Source of the DNA: Streptomyces sp. NRRL F-2580
GTDB taxonomy: Bacteria > Actinomycetota > Actinomycetes > Streptomycetales > Streptomycetaceae
DNA length: 64,000 nt
NCBI RefSeq assembly: GCF_000720115.1
Contig: NZ_JOIR01000042.1
Coordinates: 12,277-76,276, forward strand
Direction: 5' to 3'
Shown: piece by piece, positions 42,874 to 51,990 of the stretch
Layout: each line of letters begins with the position of its first letter
Position numbering within the stretch: position 1 is the stretch's first letter
Notes under the pieces: generated by a model
Told to the model about the DNA's origin: nothing
The model's database searches: none
What the model saw: the letters and a program-made list of their open reading frames with translations, nothing else
Program-made: the position numbers and the translations under genes

Positions 42874-45705
42874 TCAGTGTTCTTCGGGCTCGTCCGGGAA
42901 AAGGGGTTCGGGTGAAGGCGGCATGGCTCGCATGGGCCCGCGCAGCCGGGGCCTGGGCTCCTTGGGGTCTTCGGACGGGTAGGCCTTGGTAGGCGGGTAG
43001 GCCTCGGCGTGCCTGAGGTAGTCCTGGTAGGTTGCGGCCACGACTTGCGGCATCACCGCGCCAAAGTCCTCCATGCCGAGCACGCCCCGTGCTGCGGCCG
43101 AGGAGTTCCCCAAGGTCCGACTCATCAGATTCGGAAGCGTGCGGTTCATGCTGGAGGCCAGCTCGACATCCGAGGCGTGACTCTGCCGGTCGTAGCGGCT
43201 CCAGGCGATGACCAGGCTCATTCCCGCGGGGTTCACCGCCTCCAGTGCCGCCAGTCCGTCCCGCAAGGCCGGCACCTTTAGTGCCCACCGGTCCACGAGC
43301 AGGATCAACGGCCCGCGCGGAGGCATACGGTTGTCGGCCCTGGAGAGCTCCTCGTCGAATGTGGACATGTTCACCTGGTTATTCAGGTGGAACGCCAGCT
43401 CGGTGGCCATGTGTGCCAGTGGCCTCCTGGAATCGGAGTAGTACGGATTCCAGTCGTCGGGGTTGTCGCCGTAGTAGCGGGCGTCACGACCCTCAGGAAG
43501 GTCGCGCACGGTGGGGGCTACCACGGCGATCCGCAGATTGCTCTGATCCGGGGACAATGTCAGAGTTTCGAAGGCACTCGGAGCCGCCCGGTAGTCGACG
43601 CGGCGGCCGACGGAGATGTTCGCGGTGTCCGCTACGCGGACGATCTGCTTGGCCAGTTCGTACACCGCACGCTCGTACTGCTCTGCGTATCCGCGCAGTT
43701 TGATCAGACCGTAGAGTCCGTCGGTCGCGTATCGCTCGCCGAACACGCTGTGGTCGAAGTCCAACCTCCTTGCAACATACGGGAGGTGGTGCGGTGGCAC
43801 GGGAACCCATGAGGCGGGAACGATCGCCTTCACCGTCGAGGCGCTCCGTGCCTGGTGGTAGGCAGTCCGCTGGGCGAAGGCGAACCACTCCTTGCCGCAG
43901 GTCTCACTGGCGAAGTAGCGCGGGGAATAGAGGGGTACGAACGTCCGGCAGGTCGCCAGCACCTCTCCAAGGCGGTCCGACCAGCCCTCCCCGGAGCGGA
44001 GTTGCCGGTCCATGAACCCCACCGGGTATCCGGACGGCAGGTCGGTCAGAGCCATGACATGGGAGGACAGGTCACGGAAGAGCCGCTGGACCCACATATC
44101 CGGGTCTGCTCTGGTTTCGCTGAAGCGCGGCGTGTGCGCGTAGCTGAGGAAGAAGTACGGTCGCTCGTCACCGTGATCCGCCACCGGGTTGGCCGCCGGA
44201 CCCAGCGACTGCAGGGTCCGCGGGGACACCTCCGCGAACGGTGCGCCGCCGGACGGGACCTCCGCATCCCCGTCCGCATCGGGGACAAGTGCCGGAAGGC
44301 GCGACGCGGCGTCGGCGTGCTCTGCGATGAACCGGCTCACGGTGTCCCTCGTGCGCATTGCGTCGCGTGCGCCTAGGCGGGGAGCCAGCCGTTCGCGGAC
44401 ACCGTCCCGGAAGGTCAGGATCGGGCCGCTGGCCGCCAGCCCGCCTTCGTCGACCGACACCAGGCCGCCGACGACCACTTCGGCCATGTCGGCCGGGCTC
44501 GCCTCCGGGACCAGTTCCTGTCGCACCAGATGCAGCACCCCCGCACTCATCCGCGGGTACGTGGAGCAGAGCACGGCCAGCCGGACTGCGGGCGCCGACG
44601 CCCGGTGCAGGAAGGCGTCAACCAGCTGGACAGCATCCAAAGGCATGTTCGGAGGTGCCGGCGTCCGGTTCACATCGCCCGGCGCCGGGACCAGGACCGC
44701 TTCGCATCCCTCGGGGTCTCCGCGCATGAGTGTGCGGGCCCAGCGCGCGAAGGAGCGCGGTGTCAGTCCGACGACCGGCAGCGGCATCCAGATGGTCCGG
44801 CGGTCGCCCGGGAGGTCGAACACCTCCTCCATCAGCGGCGGCGCCAGGAAGTGCAGGCGAGCGTTGGGTACACCGGGCGCCCCGGGGGTCGTGACCTTGA
44901 CCGCCGGCAGATCGAGTCCCGTGTGCCGCCAGATCTTCGGCGGCAGCGGGTTCACGAGCACGGTGGGGGTGGAGCCGGCCCAGCCGTGAATCCGATCCCA
45001 CAGCCCGTCCTCGCCTCCGGCCCCCGATACGTAATCTGAGAAGACGAGCACCAGCCGCCGCTGCTGCGCAGTCCTGGACCCCATGTTCCCAGCGCGGGGC
45101 TCCGCCTCCCAGGCGTTCACCTCCCGGACCCGGAGCGTCCGGAAGGCGCCCGTCGTGGCGAGGATCTTCAGCAACTCCTCGACGGTATCCCCCCACACGG
45201 CCATGGTCGGGGACCGATCGAGGACGACGGTCAGGTCGAACCAGCGCTCCGGTGCCGGGCGGAACGCGGGGAGGAGCTCTCCGCTACGTGCATAACCGGA
45301 CACCGTCTCCCCGATGTCCAGCTGCTGCCTGCGCCCCGACGCCCACGGCCGTCGCAGCGGACGCAGGGCGCGGGCGATCTCCCGGGCTCGGGGCAGTGCG
45401 GATGCCCGGGGTACGGACACCTCCCGGGCGGGCACACCGTCGCCGTCGGGACTCGAAGGGCCGTACACCGGAGTCGTCAACAGCCCCCAAGAGCTCAGGC
45501 GTTCACGCGGATCGACAGCCCCGGAGCCGTCCGCGGCCGGGCTCGGGTCCGCCCCACCCTCATCCTCCGCACGAGCGCTCCGCGCACGGGCGGCGAGCCA
45601 GAGGAGCTCGGCGACGGAGAGTCCGTCCAGGTCCCGGCCGAGTCCGTGGAGCGCCGACACCACAGCCGCCAGTGGCTCCCCGGGCTCCAGACGTTCCTCA
45701 GGCAC
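42874..45705 (-). CDS. vWA (SAV_2336-type) and TIR-domain protein, effector of a vWA-MoxR conflict system
   Basis: 943 aa. A SAV_2336-like N-terminus is followed by a von Willebrand A domain with a MIDAS D163-x-S-x-T167 (TVVLDRSPTMAVW). A winged-helix-like middle leads into a TIR domain at ~515-650: PYFFLSYAH, GFMDRQLRSGEGW, VPLYSPRYFASETCGKEWF, with the putative catalytic Glu at 606. The C-terminal ~250 residues resemble FxsC-type proteins. TIR domains of this kind cleave NAD. It is the last gene of the operon, overlapping the MoxR gene by 8 bases. The expected role is abortive NAD depletion once the partner ATPase and caspase-like protein are triggered. Confidence 0.85.
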   Translation of the reverse strand: MPEERLEPGEPLAAVVSALHGLGRDLDGLSVAELLWLAARARSARAEDEGGADPSPAADGSGAVDPRERLSSWGLLTTPVYGPSSPDGDGVPAREVSVPRASALPRAREIARALRPLRRPWASGRRQQLDIGETVSGYARSGELLPAFRPAPERWFDLTVVLDRSPTMAVWGDTVEELLKILATTGAFRTLRVREVNAWEAEPRAGNMGSRTAQQRRLVLVFSDYVSGAGGEDGLWDRIHGWAGSTPTVLVNPLPPKIWRHTGLDLPAVKVTTPGAPGVPNARLHFLAPPLMEEVFDLPGDRRTIWMPLPVVGLTPRSFARWARTLMRGDPEGCEAVLVPAPGDVNRTPAPPNMPLDAVQLVDAFLHRASAPAVRLAVLCSTYPRMSAGVLHLVRQELVPEASPADMAEVVVGGLVSVDEGGLAASGPILTFRDGVRERLAPRLGARDAMRTRDTVSRFIAEHADAASRLPALVPDADGDAEVPSGGAPFAEVSPRTLQSLGPAANPVADHGDERPYFFLSYAHTPRFSETRADPDMWVQRLFRDLSSHVMALTDLPSGYPVGFMDRQLRSGEGWSDRLGEVLATCRTFVPLYSPRYFASETCGKEWFAFAQRTAYHQARSASTVKAIVPASWVPVPPHHLPYVARRLDFDHSVFGERYATDGLYGLIKLRGYAEQYERAVYELAKQIVRVADTANISVGRRVDYRAAPSAFETLTLSPDQSNLRIAVVAPTVRDLPEGRDARYYGDNPDDWNPYYSDSRRPLAHMATELAFHLNNQVNMSTFDEELSRADNRMPPRGPLILLVDRWALKVPALRDGLAALEAVNPAGMSLVIAWSRYDRQSHASDVELASSMNRTLPNLMSRTLGNSSAAARGVLGMEDFGAVMPQVVAATYQDYLRHAEAYPPTKAYPSEDPKEPRPRLRGPMRAMPPSPEPLFPDEPEEH

Positions 45706-46651
45706 CCGAGAGGTCCTTCATGAGGAGGGCGATGAGCCGCTCGCGTTCGGTGCCCTGCGACCGGGCGGGACCGTTCAACAGATGCAGGGTGCCCAGGAGC
45801 TGGTCGACGGCCACGCTCTCGCCCGACGCGACCCGGCGTACGAACTCGTCGACGAGTTCCGCGGTCGGCCCCGATTCGCCCACTTCCAGCCCAAGATGGC
45901 CGTGTACCACGTCACGGATGAGTGCGGCGGTCGGCTTGGGCATGGTGTAGCGCACGCAGCGGCGCAGGAAGGGCGCGGGCAGCTCCTGTTCACCGTTGCT
46001 CGTCATCACGATGAAGGGGAACTCGGTGCACTGCACGTGTCCGTCCTCCACCGCGTGCCGCACATCGCTCTCCCAGGTCCGCACGCGGGCGGTGTGCTGT
46101 TCCTCGCGCATCAGCTCGGTGATGCGGAACTCCCCGCGTTCCAGGACGTCGAGGAGGTCTCCCGGCAGGTCGAGGTCTGCCTTGTCGATCTCGTCGATCA
46201 GCAGCGCGCGCGGACGCTTCGACGGCAGCAGCGCGGTGCCCAGGGGCCCGAGGGTCAGGAAGGCCGCTACATCGTCCACCCCCGCGTCCCCGCCCGCCTG
46301 CGCCTTCTCCTGCTGGATCCGGTGGGCGTGGATCCGGCCGAGGGCGTCGTAGCGGTAGAGCGCGTCTGCGAGGCTGCTGCGCGAGGTGATGTGCCAGAGC
46401 AGTACGGGCCCTAGCCCCAGCTCCGCGGCGACCTGCTCGATCACCGTGGACTTCCCAGTGCCCGGGCCGCCGGTGATCAGCAGCGGCCGACGCAGCGCGA
46501 GGGCCGCGTTCACCGCCTCGGTGAGCCCAGCTGGCGGCCGGAACACGCCAGCTGCCGAGTTCCTCGGGAATGTGCGCCAGGGGGGTGGTTCGGGCAGGGC
46601 CGTGTCGCCCCTCGGTACGCCGTCGCCCCGGTAGTACGCATCCTGGGTCAT
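45698..46651 (-). CDS. MoxR-type AAA+ ATPase of the conflict operon
   Basis: 317 aa. Walker A LLITGGPGTGKSTVIEQVA, Walker B RALLIDEIDKADLDLPGDLL, sensor 1 IVMTSNGEQELP and an arginine-finger-like PFLRRCVRY are all intact. MoxR ATPases work with vWA-domain proteins as chaperone-like switches; here the vWA partner is encoded by the next gene. Its ATG overlaps the stop of the caspase-like gene by 4 bases. A pocket binding ATP around residue 63 is expected. Confidence 0.9.
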   Translation of the reverse strand: MTQDAYYRGDGVPRGDTALPEPPPWRTFPRNSAAGVFRPPAGLTEAVNAALALRRPLLITGGPGTGKSTVIEQVAAELGLGPVLLWHITSRSSLADALYRYDALGRIHAHRIQQEKAQAGGDAGVDDVAAFLTLGPLGTALLPSKRPRALLIDEIDKADLDLPGDLLDVLERGEFRITELMREEQHTARVRTWESDVRHAVEDGHVQCTEFPFIVMTSNGEQELPAPFLRRCVRYTMPKPTAALIRDVVHGHLGLEVGESGPTAELVDEFVRRVASGESVAVDQLLGTLHLLNGPARSQGTERERLIALLMKDLSGA

Positions 46652-48720
46652 GGAGTCCCCTCATCTCGGGTACGGGCCGGGGGAGTCACGGTCCTGAAGA
46701 ACCGGCAGAAGCGCAGCCAGTCCTCGTCGTCCCAGACCGCCCGGAGGTCGGCGAGGTCCGCGCCGGAAACTCCGCGCCAGCGGTCACGGTAGGCACGCGC
46801 GAGGGCGCCCGGCATGGCCCACCAGCTCCGGTCAAGGCAGCCGTGCCGCTCCCGCGGGAATCCGTCCGGCGCGTGCGGCCACAGCAGGACGGGCGTATAG
46901 GCGAGCAGCATCTCCATGAGTCGGGCGTCGGCTCCGGGGTGCTGGGTAAGGCCGATGCCCTGCGTGTAGCGGCCGCTACGGAGGTGCCCGCGCAGGAGGT
47001 GCGGATCGGCAAGGTCCTCGTACGCGAGCCAGTCGACGGGCGTACCGGCCTGGTGCTGCGAGATCGACTCCCAGCGCTCGGCGACGACGGGCTCGATGCT
47101 GCGCAGCACGGCGTCTGGTGTGAGCCGGTTGCTCCAGTGCAGCCGCACCTCGTAGCGGACCCCCAGCAGCATGGCGACTCCGGCCTCCTCGGGCCGCCAG
47201 GCCAGGAGCAGCCCGCTGGGCACCGCCAAATCAAGCCGTTTCAGCGGGAGATCCAGCATCCGGGCATGCTCCTCGGCCCACAGCACGGCTTCCTCGACCG
47301 CGTTCTCGGCGCCCCTGCGGTCCGCCGTCTCGCTGGGGAACTGCTCGTGGTGGATCATCGCACCGTCCAAGAGCAGCCATCCGTCCAGCACTTCGGGCCA
47401 GTCACCGGTGAGAGAGGAGTGCAGGCTGACGACCAGGCCGAGTCGCTGACCCTCCGTACGCCGGACGGCGTGCTCGATGGCATCGTTGACTTCGACGAGG
47501 GCTTCGATCTGCTGTGCCCAGGAACGCAGTTCGGGCTCCTTGAGGTCCTTCCCGCAAGCCTGGCCGAGCAGCGCCACGAAGCGGGCGACGGCGCGCCTGC
47601 CGTCCGGGTCGGTGGCGGGATGGTTGAAGGTCAGCTCGTCGATGACGGCGACGTCGGTCAGGTGGGGGTTGTCGGCCGGCAGCCGGCCCTCGGCCGCGAG
47701 CATGGTGTGCAGGGCGTGCCGAATCCGGGTGGTGGTCAGCTCGCTGCCGGTCCAGCCCCGAACGAACTGGACCGTGCGCACTGCGACGAGCAGACCGTCG
47801 ACGCCGCGCAGCGCGCGCTCACGGGCCGCGGCGGGCGGGTGCGACAGGAGCTCTGCTCGGCACCGCAGGGCCGCTTGCAGGTCCGGGGCGGCGTCGGGCA
47901 CGGCCATCCGCGGGTCCACAGCAGAGAGTGCCTCGGTCAGCTCCTCCGCGGCGAGTCGGCCACCGAGCCCGCCGAGCAGGCCCTCACGGACCCGGGCATT
48001 GCGCGCGATCCACAGCGCCTCTCGGGCCGAGCCGTCTCCGTCGTAGTCGAATCCAGTGACGTTCTGGCCGATGACGACGGTGCGCAGGGCGTCGCGCACG
48101 TCGCTCACGCCCAGGGTGCCGCCCGCCCCGGGCCGTCCGGCGCGCAGGAGTTCGGTCAGGTGCCGGGAAAAGGCGAGATCCACCGCCGACTGGCTCAGGG
48201 ACGAGGCCATCAGCAGGCCTAGCCGGGTGCGGCCGTTGCGTGCGCCCCCAGCGAGGTCCTCGGCCGGGGGCGGCGCCCCGCCCGCGTGGCAGGTGTCGAC
48301 GAGGCCGAGCACGCCGTCGATTCCGGGGTGGTCCACGGCGACGGCCAGCAGATCGCTCACGTTCACGGAGTCGTGCCGGAGGTCTTCCGTGGAGTCCTCG
48401 CACATGAGGTGCAGGGTGCTGGTCCGGCCGGGCGTGAATCCGTGGCCGAGGAAGGCGAGGACCAGCGCGGCATGGTGCCGCGCCGCGTATCCGATCGCCT
48501 CATCCACCGTTCCCCGGACGGTGCTGCTGGTCAGGCCGTCACCGGCGACCAACGCTCTGAGCCCGTTCGGCAGTCCGGGTTCGCACGCACCGATCGAGGG
48601 GTCGGTCAGTACCTCGTACAGCCCCGTGGCCGCCTCCTCCAGTCGCTCCAGCCGCACCATCGATCCACAGTGTGGGGCCACCACCAGGACGTGACGACGG
48701 CCGGTCAGACTGCCTCTCAC
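46648..48720 (-). CDS. Caspase-like peptidase with vWA-MoxR-associated C-terminal domain
   Basis: 690 aa. The N-terminal ~250 residues are a caspase-fold peptidase: H93 in ALVLAFLGHGFTPG and C144 in GLVDTCHAGG form the catalytic dyad. The C-terminal ~350 residues (WTGSELTTTRIRHALH ... GDWPEVLDGWLLLDG ... LPLKRLDLAVPSGLLLAWRP) fit the VMAP-type domain that accompanies MoxR and vWA proteins. The GTG start overlaps the hydrolase stop (GTGA). In such ternary systems, signal recognition by the VMAP part is thought to unleash the effector peptidase. Confidence 0.82.
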   Translation of the reverse strand: MRGSLTGRRHVLVVAPHCGSMVRLERLEEAATGLYEVLTDPSIGACEPGLPNGLRALVAGDGLTSSTVRGTVDEAIGYAARHHAALVLAFLGHGFTPGRTSTLHLMCEDSTEDLRHDSVNVSDLLAVAVDHPGIDGVLGLVDTCHAGGAPPPAEDLAGGARNGRTRLGLLMASSLSQSAVDLAFSRHLTELLRAGRPGAGGTLGVSDVRDALRTVVIGQNVTGFDYDGDGSAREALWIARNARVREGLLGGLGGRLAAEELTEALSAVDPRMAVPDAAPDLQAALRCRAELLSHPPAAARERALRGVDGLLVAVRTVQFVRGWTGSELTTTRIRHALHTMLAAEGRLPADNPHLTDVAVIDELTFNHPATDPDGRRAVARFVALLGQACGKDLKEPELRSWAQQIEALVEVNDAIEHAVRRTEGQRLGLVVSLHSSLTGDWPEVLDGWLLLDGAMIHHEQFPSETADRRGAENAVEEAVLWAEEHARMLDLPLKRLDLAVPSGLLLAWRPEEAGVAMLLGVRYEVRLHWSNRLTPDAVLRSIEPVVAERWESISQHQAGTPVDWLAYEDLADPHLLRGHLRSGRYTQGIGLTQHPGADARLMEMLLAYTPVLLWPHAPDGFPRERHGCLDRSWWAMPGALARAYRDRWRGVSGADLADLRAVWDDEDWLRFCRFFRTVTPPARTRDEGTP

Positions 48721-49703
48721 CCGGAGCCGCCGTCGCTGGCAGGTCCACCCGCCGTTCCCGCCAGCGCTTGCGCCACGGGACCGGCGACGGCCGGCTGGGC
48801 GAGGTACTTCTCGGCGTCGTGGACCCAGGTTCCGTCAGAGTCCACGCGCCGGCTGGTCGGGGTGACTCCGCGGCCGTTGGCGCGTAACTCCCGTTCCAGG
48901 CGGGGCCGAATGGCGATGATGTCGTCCCGGTCCCAGAAGTTCAGCCATTCGCCGACGCTCTCGGGGACACTCGGGGGCTGAGGAAGGAGACGGGGCCACA
49001 CCACGGTCCGCGTGGCGATCGGCGATCCGAGGGTTACGAACAACGTTACAGGTATGGCGAGTTGGTGCAGAGTCTCCAGGGCGACGACCGAACCCAGGGA
49101 ATGCGCCACCACGATGGCCGGTCCGTCCCCGATCGCCTCGGCCACCCTGGCGCGGATCCGGCGGTCGAGGCTGATGCCCTGGGCGTCGGGCTCGGCGCGC
49201 GCCAAGTAGCGCGCCACTTGGCCGAGATGGCTCACCATCATCTTGGGTGTGATCCATTGGGCGGCGGCGCCCCACGGCTTGAGGGCTAGCAGTGTGGTCG
49301 CGACGTTGAGCGCACGGCGTACCACGGCCAGGCTGCCCTGTTCCTGCGCTCTCGGCTCGGCCTCGGCCCGGGCGTGATCGAGGATCTTGCGGTTCCGCGC
49401 GTCGGAATGCTCCGCGTCCAGCCCGTCCACCCATGCGACGAGCAGATCCGAAAGGATCTCCGCCTCCGCCCCGGCGCCACCGGCGACGCCGGGGGCGTCC
49501 CCGCCCTGGGCCTGCCCACGCCCGAAGAGGTCGGCGTAGTGGACGAACGCGTGCCTGCCCGGGTCGTTGGAGATCAGGCCAGCGGTTGCGGAGTGCCCGG
49601 CCCCCCGCATCCCAGCGGCCAGCGCCCGAGTCCAGGCGGTGAGCTCCTGAGCCGGGTTGCGAAGGCCGCCGATCCCGTGGACGAATACCAGGCGCGACTG
49701 CAT
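48717..49703 (-). CDS. Alpha/beta-hydrolase (lipase-like), first gene of the conflict operon
   Basis: 328 aa starting at an ATG with GGGAGG seven bases upstream; in-frame starts further up are poorly supported. The oxyanion-hole strand is RLVFVHGIGG, the nucleophile elbow VVAHSLGSVV, and the likely acid and His are in WDRDDIIAI and WVHDAEKYL. There is no signal peptide, so it is cytoplasmic. Enzymes of this type act as phospholipase effectors or regulators in several immune systems. Here overlap with the caspase gene argues for a functional link. Confidence 0.82.
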   Translation of the reverse strand: MQSRLVFVHGIGGLRNPAQELTAWTRALAAGMRGAGHSATAGLISNDPGRHAFVHYADLFGRGQAQGGDAPGVAGGAGAEAEILSDLLVAWVDGLDAEHSDARNRKILDHARAEAEPRAQEQGSLAVVRRALNVATTLLALKPWGAAAQWITPKMMVSHLGQVARYLARAEPDAQGISLDRRIRARVAEAIGDGPAIVVAHSLGSVVALETLHQLAIPVTLFVTLGSPIATRTVVWPRLLPQPPSVPESVGEWLNFWDRDDIIAIRPRLERELRANGRGVTPTSRRVDSDGTWVHDAEKYLAQPAVAGPVAQALAGTAGGPASDGGSG

Positions 49704-50011
49704 CAACCGCCTCCCCCATGGCAAAGCACAGTGTCCACGCAGGCTAACAACCGACGGAGGCATGTGGGCCCTGATCGCGATACACGGCTGTGCCGGGCAG
49801 TGTCCCTTGGTGATGAAATTCCACAGGCGGCCCGGGAGGAAGGGCAGTTCCGCGCGGAGGACAAAAGACGAGATGTGGTACTCCTCGGTTGCAGCCGGGG
49901 GCTGGCTAGCCGGAGCCGGCATCGGCTCGATTGCATGGGGGGCGTGCCGCGCTGGCCTGGGCTCGGCGCCGCATCGCGGCACGAGTTTGCTCATGGCCGC
50001 GAACGTAGGAC
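49704..50011. other. Promoter region of the vWA-MoxR operon
   Basis: About 300 bases with no supported gene. An open minus-strand frame runs through part of it but has no ribosome binding signal and a composition unlike a protein. The operon promoter must lie here. No repeats were seen. Confidence 0.4.
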
Positions 50012-50583
50012 TTAGGTCCGACAGCGGCGCGGGGAGTTGTCCGGGTGGCCCGCCCGGGGGAGTGCGCTGCTCGAAGCCCGGAAGGCGGGCGGACGACGGG
50101 ATCGGGCTCGGGGCGCTCCCCAGAGGAAAGGCAGGATGCCCTTCCCCATGTCCCGGTGCAGCTCGATGTAGTCGATGGCGCCTTCAGCGAAGGCGTACAC
50201 CTTTCCCAAGGCGGGGTCCAGGGCGAGCAGTGATGTGAAGAGGTAGGCGAGAGTCCACCATGGCCGGCTCTCGTAGGGGCACTGGAGTCCCTAATGATCG
50301 AATCGGCTTCCGATGGTGACTGCGTCGATCTCGGGCGCGTAGGGGTCTTCAACGTCCGCGCGTGCGGTGAATACGTCTTTCACGCGGGGAGTCCGATCGT
50401 ACTCAGGAAGTCTGCGGTGCGCGGTTCGACGACTGCGGCCCCTTGGTGGGGAAAGTAGGTGACGCCACCAAGGCCGTAAGCGTTGATCAGGTCCTCTGGG
50501 GTAACAGTCAAGTTCACTTCCGGCCCTAACTGGTCTATTTTCCGTTCGTGGCCGTTCTGCGCGTCGAGATCAGCGTCCCCCAC
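50012..50583 (-). pseudogene. SUKH-like immunity gene, disrupted by a frameshift and a stop
   Basis: Three successive minus-strand pieces line up as one protein: VTPEDLINAYGLGGVTYFPH and TADFLSTIGLPA (then a stop); in the next frame RVKDVFTARADVEDPYAPEI up to a TAG; then WWTLAYLFTSLLALDPALGK and VYAFAEGAIDYIELHRDMGK. This is the layout of SUKH-4-type immunity proteins, including the late G-x-V-Y-A-F strand and the HRD segment. At least two lesions are needed to explain it, so it is a dead gene. Confidence 0.6.
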
Positions 50584-51342
50584 GGCCCCTGCGCATCCGT
50601 GAGCCTAAGCGCCGTACGTGGGCACGCGCCGGCCGCTCTTCGCCTGACCGCCCCGCCACCAGGACCTCGACGCGCCGGGCGCCGCCGTTCCCGGGTCTGA
50701 GTGGCACGGGCGGCTGGCTCTTGACCTCCTTCGACGGCGCCCGGATGGAACCCGGCAGCGTCCTCGGCGCGGCAGCCCGGGTCTTCGCCGAGGGCGACAA
50801 GACCCGACCCTTCGCCCGGCTCACGGACGGGCCCCCAGGACGTCGCCGAACATGCGCAGGCACGCGGAGAATGGCAGCGAAGGCTGCGGCGACCCCCGCG
50901 ACGAGGCCCCCGGCAAAGGAGATGCTGGGGGCCTCGTCGCGCTCCCGATCGGCGTGTCGAATTTGGTCATACGAACGGGCTCCCACCAGATTTGATGCGC
51001 CGTGACCTCGGTCACACATGAACGTCGGAACCTGGAGAAGTCCAGCTCATCGAGTGTCAGGAGCACCTGCTGACGACTGACACATAAGAGTAAAACGCCC
51101 CTGGTGGGAGGCTTGAGAATCTTGAAACGTCTGAGCTCGTTCACCCTTCCGAATTAGGGAACATGCTGGTCGGACACGGTGTACACCATGTCCGTGCTGG
51201 ACAGTTCGGCCTCAGCGGAACCCAACTCCGCGCGTAGGATGGACAATGTCCAACAGCCCGCGCGGGTGCTGGGCCAGCCGGGGGTTCACGGACCCACCAC
51301 CGGTCGGCCCAGTGGTGAGCGGTCCGGACAAGGATCGATCCG
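50584..51342. other. Non-coding or degraded region with one strong terminator
   Basis: No gene is supported in these ~760 bases. A plus-strand piece near 50700-50830 (GTGGWLLTSFDGARMEPGSV) looks protein-like and may be debris. A hairpin lies at 50898-50940. A short minus frame near 51050-51140 has lower G+C, but I cannot tie it to any family. Confidence 0.4.
50898..50940. terminator. 14-bp perfect hairpin terminator
   Basis: 50898-50911 pairs exactly with 50927-50940 (GCGACGAGGCCCCC and its complement) around a 15-base loop. No intact gene ends beside it, so it is probably left from a deleted neighbour. Confidence 0.7.
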
Positions 51343-51570
51343 ATGACCCGAGGACCCGCCGACTCTGAGCCTGTCGAACCCGAAGACCCGCAAGGGCCGG
51401 AAGGCGAGCAGCACGAGGAGGCCCCCGGGGAAGAGGACCGCTCGAAGCGTGGGAAGGCCATCGGCTCGGAAGCCCTCAGGTTCGCCCTGAACGGTTTCGC
51501 GGACGATGTCGCTGACGGGCTCGTATGGGCTGCTCAGCAGGCGTGGGAGTTCGGCGCCAGCTTCCTGTAA
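51343..51570 (+). CDS. Small acidic hypothetical protein
   Basis: 75 aa from an ATG with AAGGA nine bases upstream. The N-terminal half is very rich in Glu, Pro and Asp. The C-terminal half is an amphipathic helix (ALRFALNGFADDVADGLVWA). No family is recognised. A hairpin directly after the stop supports it as a single-gene unit. Confidence 0.5.
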   Translation: MTRGPADSEPVEPEDPQGPEGEQHEEAPGEEDRSKRGKAIGSEALRFALNGFADDVADGLVWAAQQAWEFGASFL

Positions 51571-51578
51571 AACACGCA

Positions 51579-51612
51579 ACGCCCCCCAGGTGTGCAACCA
51601 CCTGAAGGGCGT
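51579..51612 (+). terminator. Terminator after the small acidic gene
   Basis: ACGCCC...AGGTG (51579-51592) pairs with CACCT...GGGCGT (51598-51612) with a short internal mismatch. It starts 8 bases after the stop codon. Confidence 0.55.
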
Positions 51613-51990
51613 CAGAGCGGGATCTTGCTCCCAACGGTTGCCCTCGCCCGCCTTGGTCGGATGGTGCGGGGGCTTCCGTGTTTCCCCCGGAACCACTGGA
51701 CCAGGGGAGACTGTGTATCGATCACCGGGATGGAACTGTCCGATCCCAGCAGCACAAGATTTTAAGTTCTCCGTGTCGAGCATACCGCTGACTTGCCTCC
51801 TGCGACTGCCGACCTTGCCCTCGTGACCTGGCCACCCGGACGCTCGCGTCACGCACGGCCGGACCGAAGCGCCGGGGAACTGCAGGCCGCACCTGGGCGC
51901 GCTAGTGCTCTCAGGCCGCGGGTTGCGGGCAATGCCTGGCTCAGCTTCGCGAAGGCCGAGGCGCACGCCACGGCCTACGCGGTCCCGTGC
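51613..51990. other. Intergenic region
   Basis: About 380 bases without a supported gene, downstream of both flanking genes. A short A+T-richer patch (51760-51790) stands out but has no clear promoter pattern. Nothing else was seen. Confidence 0.35.

Noticed and set aside
46570..48222. 550-codon open frame antisense to the caspase-like gene
   Set aside because: The opposite strand encodes catalytic His and Cys motifs and overlaps its operon neighbours correctly. This frame has no domain.
50570..51019. 150-codon minus-strand frame
   Set aside because: Arg/Pro-rich composition, no ribosome binding site, and it spans a strong terminator hairpin.
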